DNA of 64,000 nucleotides from Bacilli bacterium. GTDB lineage: Bacteria > Bacillota_I > Bacilli_A > RFN20 > CAG-826. The first letter of the stretch is position 1. Each line of letters opens with the position of its first letter. The stretch lies in NCBI GenBank assembly GCA_022641095.1, contig JALCDB010000002.1, forward strand, positions 186,514 to 250,513. Direction: 5' to 3'. Shown here one piece after another: positions 51,876 to 60,552 of the stretch. A model generated the notes under the pieces. It saw only the letters and a list, made by a program, of their open reading frames with translations, was not told the DNA's origin and searched no databases. A program made the translations under genes and the position numbers.

Positions 51876-53255
51876 TCAGTAGAAGCACTTCACGCGGAAG
51901 TAATCGACCAGTTCCGTTATCGGAAGGCGAATTTGCTTCATGCTGTCGCGGTCGCGAACGGTGACGGACTGATCGCTGGCCGTATCGAAGTCGACCGTGA
52001 CGCAATAGGGCGTGCCAATCTCGTCTTGGCGACGATAGCGTTTGCCGATCGAGGCCGTCGAATCGGTCGTGCACATGAAATACTGACTGAGAATGGCCAA
52101 AACCTCGGCGGCTTTGCCCTCCAGTTTCTTGCTGAGCGGCAAAACGGCGATTTTATAAGGGGCTAACGAGGGCAACAAATGCATGATGATCCGAGACTCG
52201 CCCCCCTCAAGCGTCTCCTCGTCATACGAATCGACGAGAGTCATGAGCATCAGTCGATCGAGGCCCATCGACGGCTCGATGACGAAAGGGATGTACCGTT
52301 CGTTGGTTTCCGGATCGAGGTAACTCATATCCTCTTTGCTGTGTTCCTGATGGCGTTTCAAATCGTAGTCGGTCCGATCGGCCACACCAAGGATTTCGCC
52401 CCAGCCAATGGTCGGGAAGTCATACTCGACATCAGTCGTGGCCTTGCTATAGAAAGCCAATTCGGCCGACTCATGGTCGCGAAAACGAAGGTTCTCGGCT
52501 TTCGGTCCGAGGCTCTCCACGAACTTAAGGCAGTAATTTTTCCAGTATTTGAACCATTCAAGGTCGGTTTCGGGCTTGCAGAAAAATTCCATTTCCATTT
52601 GCTCGAACTCGCGAGTGCGGAAGGTGAAATTCCCGGGCGTGATCTCGTTTCGAAAGGCCTTGCCGGCATTGCAGACCCCAAAAGGGATCTTTTTGCGCAT
52701 CGTGCGCTGAACGTTCTTGAAATTGACGAAAACGCCTTGAGCGGTTTCCGGACGGAGATAAACCGTGTTCGCGGTGTCTTCGGTGACGCCAATATGCGTT
52801 TTGAACATCATGTTGAACTTGCGAATCGGCGTGAAATCGCTTTTCCCGCAAACGGGGCACACCATCTTATGCGCCTTCATGAATTCGTCCATTTGGTCAA
52901 AACTCATGTTCTCAACGTCGGCGTCGGGATACTGGCTTTTGATAAGGTCATCGGCCCGATGACGGGCCTTGCAGGCTTTGCAATCGACCATCGGGTCGTT
53001 GAAAGTCGATACGTGACCTGTGGCCTCCCAAACTTTCGGGTTCATGAGAATGGAGGCATCCAAGCCGACGTTCGTGGGCGATTCCTGAACGAAACGCTTC
53101 CACCACATCGAACGGATGTTGCGCTTAAGTTCGGCCCCTAGCGGACCGTAATCCCAAGAATTGGAAAGGCCCCCGTAGATTTGTGAGCCTGGATAGACGT
53201 AGCCTGTCGTTTGCAAATGCGAAACGATTTTGTCGAATGGGAACTTGTTAGCCAT
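51876..53255 (-). CDS. glyS: Glycyl-tRNA synthetase, dimeric type
   Basis: A 459-residue single-chain class II enzyme (eukaryote/archaea-like GlyQS form also found in many Firmicutes and mollicutes). Seen: 'TGYVYPGSQIYGGLSNSWDYGPLG' (outline), zinc-ligand cysteines in 'DCKACKARHRADD' and 'VCPVCGKSDFT', 'LRPETAQGVFVNF', motif 2 'AFRNEITPGNFTFRTREFEQME' (outline), 'PSMGLDRLML' and the C-terminal anticodon domain. ATG 53255 follows AAGGAG. Confidence 0.96.
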   Translation of the reverse strand: MANKFPFDKIVSHLQTTGYVYPGSQIYGGLSNSWDYGPLGAELKRNIRSMWWKRFVQESPTNVGLDASILMNPKVWEATGHVSTFNDPMVDCKACKARHRADDLIKSQYPDADVENMSFDQMDEFMKAHKMVCPVCGKSDFTPIRKFNMMFKTHIGVTEDTANTVYLRPETAQGVFVNFKNVQRTMRKKIPFGVCNAGKAFRNEITPGNFTFRTREFEQMEMEFFCKPETDLEWFKYWKNYCLKFVESLGPKAENLRFRDHESAELAFYSKATTDVEYDFPTIGWGEILGVADRTDYDLKRHQEHSKEDMSYLDPETNERYIPFVIEPSMGLDRLMLMTLVDSYDEETLEGGESRIIMHLLPSLAPYKIAVLPLSKKLEGKAAEVLAILSQYFMCTTDSTASIGKRYRRQDEIGTPYCVTVDFDTASDQSVTVRDRDSMKQIRLPITELVDYFRVKCFY

Positions 53256-53313
53256 TGTTAGCGTCTCCTTTTAAGGAAAATAAGCCGCCCCTCTGCCGAG
53301 AAGCCGCTAGTGT

Positions 53314-53341
53314 ATTGTAAAGTTCATGCAAGCGATGTCAA
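53314..53341 (-). promoter_or_regulatory. glyS promoter
   Basis: On the minus strand TTGACA (53341-53336), 16-base spacer, TACAAT (53319-53314). The leader of about 50 bases is too short for a T-box. Confidence 0.65.
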
Positions 53342-53359
53342 CCCACTTTTAGTGTACTT

Positions 53360-54085
53360 CTATAACTTTTGGATGATGGATAGGCTTTTGAGCCGCACGC
53401 CCGTAAGGTCGTTTAGGTACTGGCATAATTCGGAAATAAGCCCGATGCATTCCTCTTTTTGAAACGTTACTCGGGAAAAGTCGGAAAGTCCGCACCTAAA
53501 ACAATATCGAATGATTTTAAGCTTTCGCGAATTGGCTTCGGTCGCGGACTCATTCAGGCATTTGCGGCACACGAACCCGCCATCCTGATAGGAAAGCCCG
53601 ACGATTCCGGTTTTCGCGCCGCAATAGACGCATTCGTCGACGTTAAGGCCGAACCCTTCAAGCGCCAGATAATGGGCGAAAAGAACCAAAACCGAGGTCA
53701 AGGGATCGAACCCTTCGCGAATGGCTTCCACCGCCCGCGCCAACCATGGGTATTCTTTCCCTAACCCTTCTCCTTGAAGGGTCTTGGAACTCAGTTCCGC
53801 GATGAAAGTGAGGCTCGCCATGGTGAGGAGATCCTCCTTTTCGGGGGCCGGGGCCAAACAAAGGCTTTCCCTTAGGCTGAAACCGCCCGCCTTTCCTTCG
53901 CTCAGCGAGAACTTCGAATGGGCCAAAAGACGGCAGGCTGGCCCGTTTTTGCTTGTCGGTTTGTTGACCCCGCGGGCCAAAAACGAAATCAAGCCATCGG
54001 AAGTCAAGGCCGATATCATCTGATCGCTGTCGCGGAAGTTCGCCGCGCGGATCACGTAGCCTTCGCGTTCAGTCAGCGTCGCCAT
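53360..54085 (-). CDS. recO: DNA repair protein RecO
   Basis: A 241-residue RecFOR mediator: N-terminal OB fold ('EGYVIRAANFRDSDQMISALTSDG' outline), helical middle, and a zinc module with CVYC (near 'NVDECVYCGAKTG') and CRKC ('GGFVCRKCLNES'). ATG 54085 is chosen, since GGGA lies six bases upstream, whereas ATG 54091 would abut it. It overlaps era. Confidence 0.9.
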   Translation of the reverse strand: MATLTEREGYVIRAANFRDSDQMISALTSDGLISFLARGVNKPTSKNGPACRLLAHSKFSLSEGKAGGFSLRESLCLAPAPEKEDLLTMASLTFIAELSSKTLQGEGLGKEYPWLARAVEAIREGFDPLTSVLVLFAHYLALEGFGLNVDECVYCGAKTGIVGLSYQDGGFVCRKCLNESATEANSRKLKIIRYCFRCGLSDFSRVTFQKEECIGLISELCQYLNDLTGVRLKSLSIIQKL

Positions 54086-54962
54086 CGCCATTCCCGTAAC
54101 CGAATTGGGCTAGTTTATCGGGATTGTCGCGCCAACCCTCGAGGAAACGCGCCTCAAGCAAAAGCGTAACGTGTTCATGGAACTGGGCCTCAAGTCGGTG
54201 GCGGGCGGACATCGAGATCTTTTTTATCATCGCCCCGCCTTTGCCGACCACGATGCCGACCTGGCTTTTCTTCTCGCAGAAAACGGTCGCCTCTATCTTG
54301 AGGTGGCCATTCTTTTCCTTGAAATCGTTTACGACCACCGCGCACTGGTGGGGGACTTCCTCATCGAGAAAGCGAAGCAGCTCAAACCGCACCGCCTCTT
54401 TAGCCTGAAAAGCCTTATCCTTGTCCGTCAAAGCGTCAGACGGGAAATACTGAGGGCCGTCCTTCAAAACGGCGCCAAGGCCGTCCTTGACTTCCTTAAG
54501 CCCGAAATTGGTGAGGGCCGACATCGGCATGACGACCGCTTTTGGGAAGCGCGCCTTAAAACGCTCCAGCAAAGCCTCGCCTTCAGGAGCCGTGATAAGA
54601 TCGATTTTGTTGACGCAAATAAAGAGGGGGCACAACACGCCTAGCGAATCGATAATCCCTTCGTCTTCCTCGGCCGAAGCGGCCGAACCATCGATCAAAT
54701 AGACGATGGCGTCGACTCCTTTGGCGCTTTCGCGGGCGCTATGAACCATGGCCTTGCCAAGCGCCTCTTTGGGAACGAAAAGCCCTGGGGTGTCGATGAA
54801 AACGATTTGCATCCCCTTCTCGTTAAGGATACCCATGATGGAATCCCGGGTCGTTTGCGCGCGAGGGCTCACGATGGAAACCGTCTTCGAAAGAAGGGCG
54901 TTCACGAGCGTGCTTTTGCCGGCGTTTGGCCGGCCCATTACCGCAACGAAGCCGGTTTTCAT
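54069..54962 (-). CDS. era: Ribosome-assembly GTPase Era
   Basis: A 297-residue GTPase that binds 16S rRNA 3' end. G1 'GRPNAGKSTLVNALL', G2 'TTRDSIMGI', G3 'FIDTPGLFVPKEALGKAM', G4 'CVNKIDLI', G5 'MSALTNFG' and a C-terminal KH domain with 'VGKGGAMIKKISMSARHRLE' (outline). All G motifs are normal, unlike Obg in this window. The start overlaps the cdd stop (ATGA-type). Confidence 0.96.
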   Translation of the reverse strand: MKTGFVAVMGRPNAGKSTLVNALLSKTVSIVSPRAQTTRDSIMGILNEKGMQIVFIDTPGLFVPKEALGKAMVHSARESAKGVDAIVYLIDGSAASAEEDEGIIDSLGVLCPLFICVNKIDLITAPEGEALLERFKARFPKAVVMPMSALTNFGLKEVKDGLGAVLKDGPQYFPSDALTDKDKAFQAKEAVRFELLRFLDEEVPHQCAVVVNDFKEKNGHLKIEATVFCEKKSQVGIVVGKGGAMIKKISMSARHRLEAQFHEHVTLLLEARFLEGWRDNPDKLAQFGYGNGDGDAD

Positions 54963-55357
54963 AAATCGTCACCGGAAAAAGCGAAAGGCAACAGCTCCAA
55001 AACGGTGGTCTCCTTGACGTCGCCTTTGAGGTTAGCCATGTAGATCGGGGCGCTCTCCGGATAGAGTTCGCTAAGCACCTGACGACATGCCCCGCAGGGC
55101 GAGCAAGGCTCGGTTGAATCGGCAATGAGGGCGAAAGCGACGAAATCGTCGCGCGTCTTTCCGTCCATCATCGCGTTATACAAGGCGTTTCGCTCGGCGC
55201 ACATGCAAAGCGGATAAGAACTGTTCTCGACGTTGGCGCCGGGATAAACCGATCCGTCGGCGCATAAAACGGCGGCCCCGACGGCGAAGTGAGAATACGG
55301 TGAGTAAGAGAGTTCCCTCGCCTCTTTGGCGCATTCGATTAATTGGGTTTTATCCAT
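54959..55357 (-). CDS. cdd: Cytidine deaminase
   Basis: A 132-residue zinc hydrolase converting cytidine to uridine. 'YSPYSHFAVGAAVL', 'GANVENSSYPLCMCAERNAL' (zinc Cys and catalytic Glu) and 'CSPCGACRQVLSELYP' (two zinc Cys) identify the homotetrameric form. It starts inside the ybeY end and lies in the usual ybeY-cdd-era order. Confidence 0.95.
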   Translation of the reverse strand: MDKTQLIECAKEARELSYSPYSHFAVGAAVLCADGSVYPGANVENSSYPLCMCAERNALYNAMMDGKTRDDFVAFALIADSTEPCSPCGACRQVLSELYPESAPIYMANLKGDVKETTVLELLPFAFSGDDL

Positions 55358-55817
55358 TTTCGGTACCCGTCCTTTCCAATATTCTCTCCTGAAGCGAAAA
55401 CATGACGTCCTCGTCTTCTTTCTTCATATGGTCATAGCCAAGCAGATGCAGCAAACCGTGGACGAAGAGAAACGACAATTCCCTTTCAAGGCCGTTCCCA
55501 ATCTCATTTGCCTGCCGCTTGGCTTGGGGCAGGCAAATGAGGATTTCGCCGAGGATGCGCTCAACCGCGGGATCGTTGATTTGGTCATTGGGGTTCTTGT
55601 CGTCGTTGAAGGCGAAGCTAATGACGTCGGTGACCTTGTCAACCTTCCGATAATCGCGGTTTATTCGATGAATCGTCTCATCGTCAACAAGGGAAACGTC
55701 GATTTCATAATTTGTTTTCACCCCCAAAAGATCAAAGGCGGCTTTCGCGATGGCGGAATAGCGCTTCGCGAGATGCTCGTAAGCGGCCCCAAACGGGTTA
55801 TCGAACGATACTTCCAT
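55350..55817 (-). CDS. ybeY: Endoribonuclease YbeY
   Basis: A 155-residue metal-dependent RNase of 16S rRNA maturation and ribosome quality control. 'DVISFAFNDDKN' and the zinc motif 'FVHGLLHLLGYDHMKKEDE' are present. ATG 55817 has no ribosome site; a weak -10 (TAGAGT, 55832-55827) lies nine bases away. Confidence 0.93.
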   Translation of the reverse strand: MEVSFDNPFGAAYEHLAKRYSAIAKAAFDLLGVKTNYEIDVSLVDDETIHRINRDYRKVDKVTDVISFAFNDDKNPNDQINDPAVERILGEILICLPQAKRQANEIGNGLERELSFLFVHGLLHLLGYDHMKKEDEDVMFSLQERILERTGTENG

Positions 55818-55852
55818 AGCGTGATTACTCTACCACGTCATAGCCTTAAAGG

Positions 55853-57061
55853 CTATTCACTATCAGCCTTTTTGGCGAAATATTCGCGAAAATACGCCTC
55901 GTCGCCCTCCCGCTCTGGCTCCGAGAAAATGAAGGAGAAGGTTCGATCGAAAGCCTCGCCCGCAGCCAAAACGCCGAAAAAATGAAAGAGATAGAAATTC
56001 AGGGAAGGCGTCCCCTGACCTAAAAAGCAAAAGAAAGTTATGGCAAGGCAAAAGACATAGAAGACGATCTTCGAATAGCCGAGGCGATCGGCGATCCCAT
56101 AGGTCTCATCGTTTATCCGCGCCAACTTCGAGAAGGCCTCTTGCGGCTTCAGCGCTTTGGCGAAGAGGGAATCCTCCATCGATTCGAGGGCCGATCTCCG
56201 CTTCCGAAGCCGCCAGGCAAAGAGGCTGGCGGTCACCCCTTCGTAGACTCCCACGGCCCCTAAGGCGATGAAGAACGAAGGATTGTTGGCCCCGACGAGA
56301 AAGCCAAGCGCGACGAGCAGGAACGCCGCCGAGCAGCAGTCGAGGGGAGAGGCGAGGAAGTCGCGCTTGTAGGAATTGTAGCGAACGTAATTCTCCCGAA
56401 AACGCGACGGATCACCATCATAGGTCGAGATAAGCCAGCGACCATCGAATTTCCTCATGATCCGCACCGAAAGGAAACGGCGCAGAATCGTCAGGATCCC
56501 GAAAGCGGAGAAACAACCTATCGGGAAAAGAAACGATCCCTTCCCGTTCATGAAATAGAAGCCAAAAAGAAGGGCGGCGTTGGCGGCGAACTCGATCAGC
56601 GCGCTCACGAAGGACGGCCAAACCGGCTGGATTTTTCCCTTGCGGCAAGAGACTTTCTTCCTCTTGTAGGAAACGATTTCGCCAAAGAGGCAAGTCCACG
56701 CCTCTTCGAAGTCGGAAAAGGGGACGCGGCGCCTTCCCTCGGCGGGATCGAGCAGGACTATGCCGCGGCGATCGATCCTCTCGACGACAGCCATATGCTC
56801 ACACCCATCGCGCTTTAGAAGAACGAGCATCGGCAGTTTGTCGGCCCCGCGGATGGCGGATGGGGCGAGGGCCCTTCGAAACTCGAGGCGGAGGCCTTCT
56901 CTTTGAGCCGCCTTGCTTAAAAGCTCGAGCGAGTAGGGAGGATGCCCCTCGATGGTCAGGAATCGGTAGTTTCGGTCATGGCTGAGATAGACGAGCAGCA
57001 TCCTGAGCGCGGCGAGGCCGCAACCTTTCTCGCCCGGTTGCCGGATGGTTTTGATTCTCAT
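55853..57061 (-). CDS. C39 peptidase fused to an ABC-exporter-like membrane domain without ATPase
   Basis: A 402-residue protein. Residues 1-125 form a C39 bacteriocin-processing peptidase: oxyanion Gln Q8, nucleophile C14 ('EKGCGLAALRMLLVY'), H89 ('DGCEHMAVVERID') and D105 ('IVLLDPAEGRRRVPF'). The family motif QxxxxDCG has Gly in place of Asp. From about 150 there are about six membrane segments in the spacing of an ABC exporter core, with long intracellular loops. The protein ends ('FREYFAKKADSE') where the nucleotide-binding domain should begin. Peptidase-containing ABC transporters cleave double-glycine leaders and export the peptide. Whether an ATPase partner exists elsewhere is unknown, and no leader peptide gene is nearby. 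No ribosome site precedes ATG 57061. Confidence 0.75.
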   Translation of the reverse strand: MRIKTIRQPGEKGCGLAALRMLLVYLSHDRNYRFLTIEGHPPYSLELLSKAAQREGLRLEFRRALAPSAIRGADKLPMLVLLKRDGCEHMAVVERIDRRGIVLLDPAEGRRRVPFSDFEEAWTCLFGEIVSYKRKKVSCRKGKIQPVWPSFVSALIEFAANAALLFGFYFMNGKGSFLFPIGCFSAFGILTILRRFLSVRIMRKFDGRWLISTYDGDPSRFRENYVRYNSYKRDFLASPLDCCSAAFLLVALGFLVGANNPSFFIALGAVGVYEGVTASLFAWRLRKRRSALESMEDSLFAKALKPQEAFSKLARINDETYGIADRLGYSKIVFYVFCLAITFFCFLGQGTPSLNFYLFHFFGVLAAGEAFDRTFSFIFSEPEREGDEAYFREYFAKKADSE

Positions 57062-57100
57062 GCCAAAATTTAGGGCCGAAAACCCGAAAAGTACCAAGAC

Positions 57101-57131
57101 AAAAACAAAACCCTGAGAGAACCCAGGGTTT
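57101..57131 (-). terminator. Rho-independent terminator of rpsU
   Basis: On the minus strand AAACCCTG / CAGGGTTT hairpin followed by TGTTTTTG. Confidence 0.8.
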
Positions 57132-57146
57132 ATCGCTATTTTTCAA

Positions 57147-57323
57147 TCACCACTTTTTGCGGCGGGCTAACTCGGACTTCCGTTTCCGCTTAAGTCCGGT
57201 CTTCAGGTAAAACTCGCGTTTGCGGCTTTCCATAAGGACGCCGCTCTTGTTGACGCTGCGTTTGAAGCGACGGAGGGCATCGTCCAAGGTTTCGCCTTCG
57301 TGCAAGACTGTTTTGATGGCCAT
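57147..57323 (-). CDS. rpsU: Ribosomal protein bS21
   Basis: A 58-residue small-subunit protein ('[21 protein letters not shown]', in outline; '[19 protein letters not shown]'). ATG 57323 follows GAGGTGA and matches the family start. It has its own promoter and terminator. Confidence 0.95.
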   Translation of the reverse strand: MAIKTVLHEGETLDDALRRFKRSVNKSGVLMESRKREFYLKTGLKRKRKSELARRKKW

Positions 57324-57358
57324 GACAATCACCTCTTTTCGCCTTTGGCAGCGGGATA

Positions 57359-57386
57359 ATTCTACCTCTCGCGGCGTCGAATGCAA
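57359..57386 (-). promoter_or_regulatory. rpsU promoter
   Basis: On the minus strand TTGCAT (57386-57381), 16-base spacer, TAGAAT (57364-57359). Confidence 0.55.
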
Positions 57387-57445
57387 GAAAGAAACGAAGT
57401 TTTCGTCCAAGGCCCGGCAAACGATGGTATCATTGCCATTGTCAC

Positions 57446-58411
57446 ATGGATCCCGTCGTTTCCCTTATCGTTCCGGCCTATAACAGCGAGAAATACATTC
57501 TCGAAGCCTTTTCGTCGTTCGCCGCCCAAGACTTCAGGGAACCGTATGAGGTCATCGCCGTTATCGATCCTTCCACGGACAAAACGGCCGAGATAGCGGA
57601 AAACTTCGCCAAAACGCACCCCAACTTCAAAATCATCCTCAATGAGCCGAAACTGGGTTTGGGGAAGAGCCGCCTCAAGGCGATTTCGAAAGCGAAAGGC
57701 GAATACGTCGCCTTCGCCGACGCCGACGACGTCCTGTCCACTTGCGCTTTGCGAACCTTCGTCGAGGCCATGCGCAAAACGGGGGCGGACTGCGTCAACT
57801 GCTCTTTTAAAATCCTGCATAGCAAAAGCGACGGAACCGAAGTCAAACGCAGCAATCCGTTCGTCCTCCAAAAAACCCTCACGCGGGAACAAGCCGTCGG
57901 GGAATACTTGGCCGATCGGCGCATCCGCGGTTTCCTTTGGACCAAAATTTACAAGCGTTCAGTCCTGAATAGCCGTCCCATCCTCGTCCTCAACGAACCC
58001 ACGGATATGTTTGAGGACGTCGCCATCAATTTCACGTTCATTTGCCATTGCCAAAGGGTCGCGGTCATCAAAGACGCCCTTTATTATTATCGCAAGGGAG
58101 TCCCCGGATCCAACACCACCATCAAGAGGACCGATAGGGCGATCCGTCACCTCATCGTGTTCGCGATGATGCGATTGTTCCTTGAGAAATTCACAACTAA
58201 GAAGTTACTGAATATATACTATAAACATCTTGATGCCATGTCGCTTTCCCTCTTATTCGACGAGATGCTCGACAAGAGGGCCGGAGGCGATGCCGCCGCC
58301 AACAAAAAACTCGTTTCGGAGCAATTCAAATTTCTTAAAGCCAAAGGGAAGCCCCTTCCTATCCAAGGCACCGTTTGGGAAGAAACTTCCAACCGTTGCT
58401 TCTTATTTTGA
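57446..58411 (+). CDS. Family 2 glycosyltransferase
   Basis: A 321-residue GT-A enzyme: '[20 protein letters not shown]' (outline), '[16 protein letters not shown]', '[27 protein letters not shown]' with the DxD-type 'FADADDV' (outline), then '[13 protein letters not shown]' and '[13 protein letters not shown]'. This resembles EpsJ/WcaA-type transferases of surface glycans. No ribosome site precedes ATG 57446; a weak TATCAT lies 12 bases away. It ends by overlapping the GT4 gene tail-to-tail by nine bases. Substrates unknown. Confidence 0.82.
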   Translation: MDPVVSLIVPAYNSEKYILEAFSSFAAQDFREPYEVIAVIDPSTDKTAEIAENFAKTHPNFKIILNEPKLGLGKSRLKAISKAKGEYVAFADADDVLSTCALRTFVEAMRKTGADCVNCSFKILHSKSDGTEVKRSNPFVLQKTLTREQAVGEYLADRRIRGFLWTKIYKRSVLNSRPILVLNEPTDMFEDVAINFTFICHCQRVAVIKDALYYYRKGVPGSNTTIKRTDRAIRHLIVFAMMRLFLEKFTTKKLLNIYYKHLDAMSLSLLFDEMLDKRAGGDAAANKKLVSEQFKFLKAKGKPLPIQGTVWEETSNRCFLF

Positions 58412-59425
58412 GGCTTTCCCCGAAGCGAGCACCTTCTCGTACACCGCCTTGAGTCGCTCGCCGATTTTTGGCAAATCCCTTTCGGCGGCGACTTGGTAGC
58501 CGGCCTCAAGGATGCGTGGGTCCTCCCCCCGCTCGAGCAGCTCGCGGATCGCTTTCGCAAAACCCTCAACGTCGCTTCGGAGATGGCAGTTTATACCATC
58601 CTTCAGCCAAGGCTTATAAGCGCCGATGTCGCGGAGAACGGAAGGCGTTCGGCTCGCTAGAGCCTCCAAAACCACGATTCCCTCCGTTTCTTCGCGCGAA
58701 GGGAAGAAGAAGACGGAGGCCGCTTGGTAAGCGCCGCGAATCAGGCGTCCCTTCGCGTAACCGGCCATGACGACGTTGCTTGGCTTATGGCGAAGCGCTC
58801 TCTTGATCGGGAGGCTTATTGCGACGCGCATAAGGGATCCGAACCACATGAATTTGACATCGGGCATCTTCTTGGCGACCCTAAAAAAATCGTCGAGGCC
58901 TTTTCGCTCAAAGGGGAATCCGACGCCGATCACGAGTTTCTCCCCTTCCTTGACCCCATACTTCTCGCGAAAAGCCTTTTTGGCTTCCTCGTCAGGGGCG
59001 TAAGATGGCAGATCGATGCCATTGCTGATCGCGTAAACGGGGCAATTAACGCCTTTGTAACGTTCGATCAGCCCTTTGGAATAAGGCGTTGGGGTAATAA
59101 TGCAGTCGGCGTGACCATACATATAATCAAGCGCGCGATCGACATATGGCTCGGCCAGTTGCCAGCCAAAGAAGGAACGACGGAAATCCTCATGGGTGCT
59201 ATGCCCATGGACGATAACCGGGATCCCTTTGCGGCGGCACTGCCGCAAAACGACGTGGCTTTTGAGCCAAACCGTGTTTATGTGAGCCAAATCGAACTTA
59301 TCGAACGGATTCAAAGTGAAAGGGACCTTCGCGTCGCGAAGGGCGATCATCTGATGATTCTCGGCATGGCCGATCCCACTCGACTGGATGGCCTTGCGAT
59401 TCTCAAAGTAAAGAAAGACCTTCAT
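58403..59425 (-). CDS. Family 4 glycosyltransferase, CpoA-like glycolipid synthase
   Basis: A 340-residue GT-B enzyme. The N-terminal half has 'GIGHAENHQMIALRDAKVPF' and 'VIVHGHSTHEDFRRSFFGWQ', which from memory resembles streptococcal CpoA (galactosyl-glucosyl-diacylglycerol synthase). The C-terminal half has 'ISNGIDLPSYAPDEEAKK', 'GVGFPFERKGLDDFF' and the donor-site 'FFFPSREETEGIVVLEALAS' (EX7E). A glycolipid role fits with plsY in the genome but is inferred. ATG 59425 follows GGAG and sits 24 bases after deoC. Confidence 0.8.
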   Translation of the reverse strand: MKVFLYFENRKAIQSSGIGHAENHQMIALRDAKVPFTLNPFDKFDLAHINTVWLKSHVVLRQCRRKGIPVIVHGHSTHEDFRRSFFGWQLAEPYVDRALDYMYGHADCIITPTPYSKGLIERYKGVNCPVYAISNGIDLPSYAPDEEAKKAFREKYGVKEGEKLVIGVGFPFERKGLDDFFRVAKKMPDVKFMWFGSLMRVAISLPIKRALRHKPSNVVMAGYAKGRLIRGAYQAASVFFFPSREETEGIVVLEALASRTPSVLRDIGAYKPWLKDGINCHLRSDVEGFAKAIRELLERGEDPRILEAGYQVAAERDLPKIGERLKAVYEKVLASGKASK

Positions 59426-59449
59426 GTTCTTTGGCTCCGCCGATGAAAG

Positions 59450-60097
59450 CTATTTCTCGTTCATTATCTCGACGCTATGGGAGCAGCCAATGCGATTGGC
59501 TCCGGCGGCGATCATGTCGAGGACGTCTTTCTTCGTGTGGATGCCGCCCGCGGCTTTCACGCCGAGGAGCGGCCCGACCGCCCGACGCATCAGTTTGACG
59601 TCATGGGCTGTGGCTCCGCCTTTGCCAAATCCGGTCGAAGTTTTGACGAAATCGGCGCCGCCGCGCTTGCAAGCCTTGGCCGATTCGACGATTTCGGCCT
59701 CACTCAGATAGCAGTTCTCAAGGATGACCTTAAGAACGATGCCGCTTCCCACGGCCGCTTTGACTTTGCGAACCTCGGCCTCGATGAAACTGAAGTCGTG
59801 CTCCTTGGCCATGGAAATGTTCTGGACCATGTCGACTTCGCTGGCCCCTTTCTTCACCGCGAGCGAGGCGGCGTAGGCGATGGTGGCCGGTTCCTCGGCT
59901 CCGAGCGGGAACCCGACGACCGTGCAGACCTTGACGGAACTCCCCTTAAGAAGTTTGGCGCATAGCGGGACGTAAAACGGGTTGACGCAGACGGACATGA
60001 AATCGTACTCCTTCGCCTCGGCGCAAAGTTTGGTGATTTCGGCGATGGTGGCATCGGCCTTCAAAAGCGTGTGATCGAAGAACTTGTTGAACTGCAT
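59450..60097 (-). CDS. deoC: Deoxyribose-phosphate aldolase
   Basis: A 215-residue TIM-barrel aldolase splitting deoxyribose-5-P into acetaldehyde and glyceraldehyde-3-P. 'FFDHTLLKADATIAEI', 'VCVNPFYVPLCAKLL', 'TVVGFPLGA', 'VLKVILENCYLSE' (Schiff-base region Lys), 'GADFVKTSTGFGKGGAT' (catalytic Lys) and 'VKAAGGIHT'. ATG 60097 follows GGAGGG. TATAGT (60130-60125) is a likely -10. Confidence 0.95.
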   Translation of the reverse strand: MQFNKFFDHTLLKADATIAEITKLCAEAKEYDFMSVCVNPFYVPLCAKLLKGSSVKVCTVVGFPLGAEEPATIAYAASLAVKKGASEVDMVQNISMAKEHDFSFIEAEVRKVKAAVGSGIVLKVILENCYLSEAEIVESAKACKRGGADFVKTSTGFGKGGATAHDVKLMRRAVGPLLGVKAAGGIHTKKDVLDMIAAGANRIGCSHSVEIMNEK

Positions 60098-60144
60098 TTG
60101 GCTAACCCTCCGAGTTAACAATAAACTATACGCTGCGCTCCTGC

Positions 60145-60173
60145 ATAAAAAAAGAAGCTCCAAGGAGTTTCTT
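60145..60173 (-). terminator. Rho-independent terminator of rpmF
   Basis: On the minus strand AAGAAACTCC / GGAGCTTCTT (one mismatch) followed by a T-run. It separates rpmF from deoC. Confidence 0.65.
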
Positions 60174-60194
60174 TTCCCTTTTTTTGGCCAGCTT

Positions 60195-60401
60195 TCACTT
60201 CTTTTTGGCCGGCTCGCCCTTCTCCTTCGAAAGGTGAAGAACGTCCTTGCCGTTATAGTAGCCGCATTCCGGGCACACATGGTGGGCCTGGATGAGGGCG
60301 CCGCAATGCGGGCATGCGACCATGCCGGTCACATGAAGCTTAAAATGCCCACGGCGGAGTCTCTTCGCGGTTTTGCTGGTACGTCTGAACGGAACTGCCA
60401 T
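60195..60401 (-). CDS. rpmF: Ribosomal protein bL32
   Basis: A 68-residue large-subunit protein: '[18 protein letters not shown]' and a zinc ribbon with 'CPHCG' and '[10 protein letters not shown]' (all four Cys). ATG 60401 follows GGAGG. The yceD gene often upstream is not present. Confidence 0.94.
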   Translation of the reverse strand: MAVPFRRTSKTAKRLRRGHFKLHVTGMVACPHCGALIQAHHVCPECGYYNGKDVLHLSKEKGEPAKKK

Positions 60402-60417
60402 TTTGCTATCCTCCGAC

Positions 60418-60433
60418 TTCCCCTTAGGGGGAA
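60418..60433 (-). promoter_or_regulatory. 5'-terminal hairpin of the rpmF mRNA
   Basis: TTCCCC / GGGGAA arms with a four-base loop. With transcription starting near 60434, the hairpin would be at the very 5' end, just before GGAGG. It could stabilise the mRNA or bind a regulator. Confidence 0.4.
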
Positions 60434-60440
60434 CCGTTAC

Positions 60441-60468
60441 ATTATAGATAAAAAGGAACGCAAGTCAA
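60441..60468 (-). promoter_or_regulatory. rpmF promoter
   Basis: On the minus strand TTGACT (60468-60463), 16-base spacer, TATAAT (60446-60441). The best sigma-A promoter in the window. Confidence 0.75.
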
Positions 60469-60552
60469 CGAAACGCTATACAATGTCAAAAAAAGTCACG
60501 TTTGTTTCGATTAAACGAAAAAGCAAATTCGCCTTTTCAAAGTTTATTTTCC

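Noticed and set aside
53256..53359. A T-box leader before glyS
   Set aside because: With the promoter at 53314-53341 the leader is only about 50 bases and has no T-box sequence.
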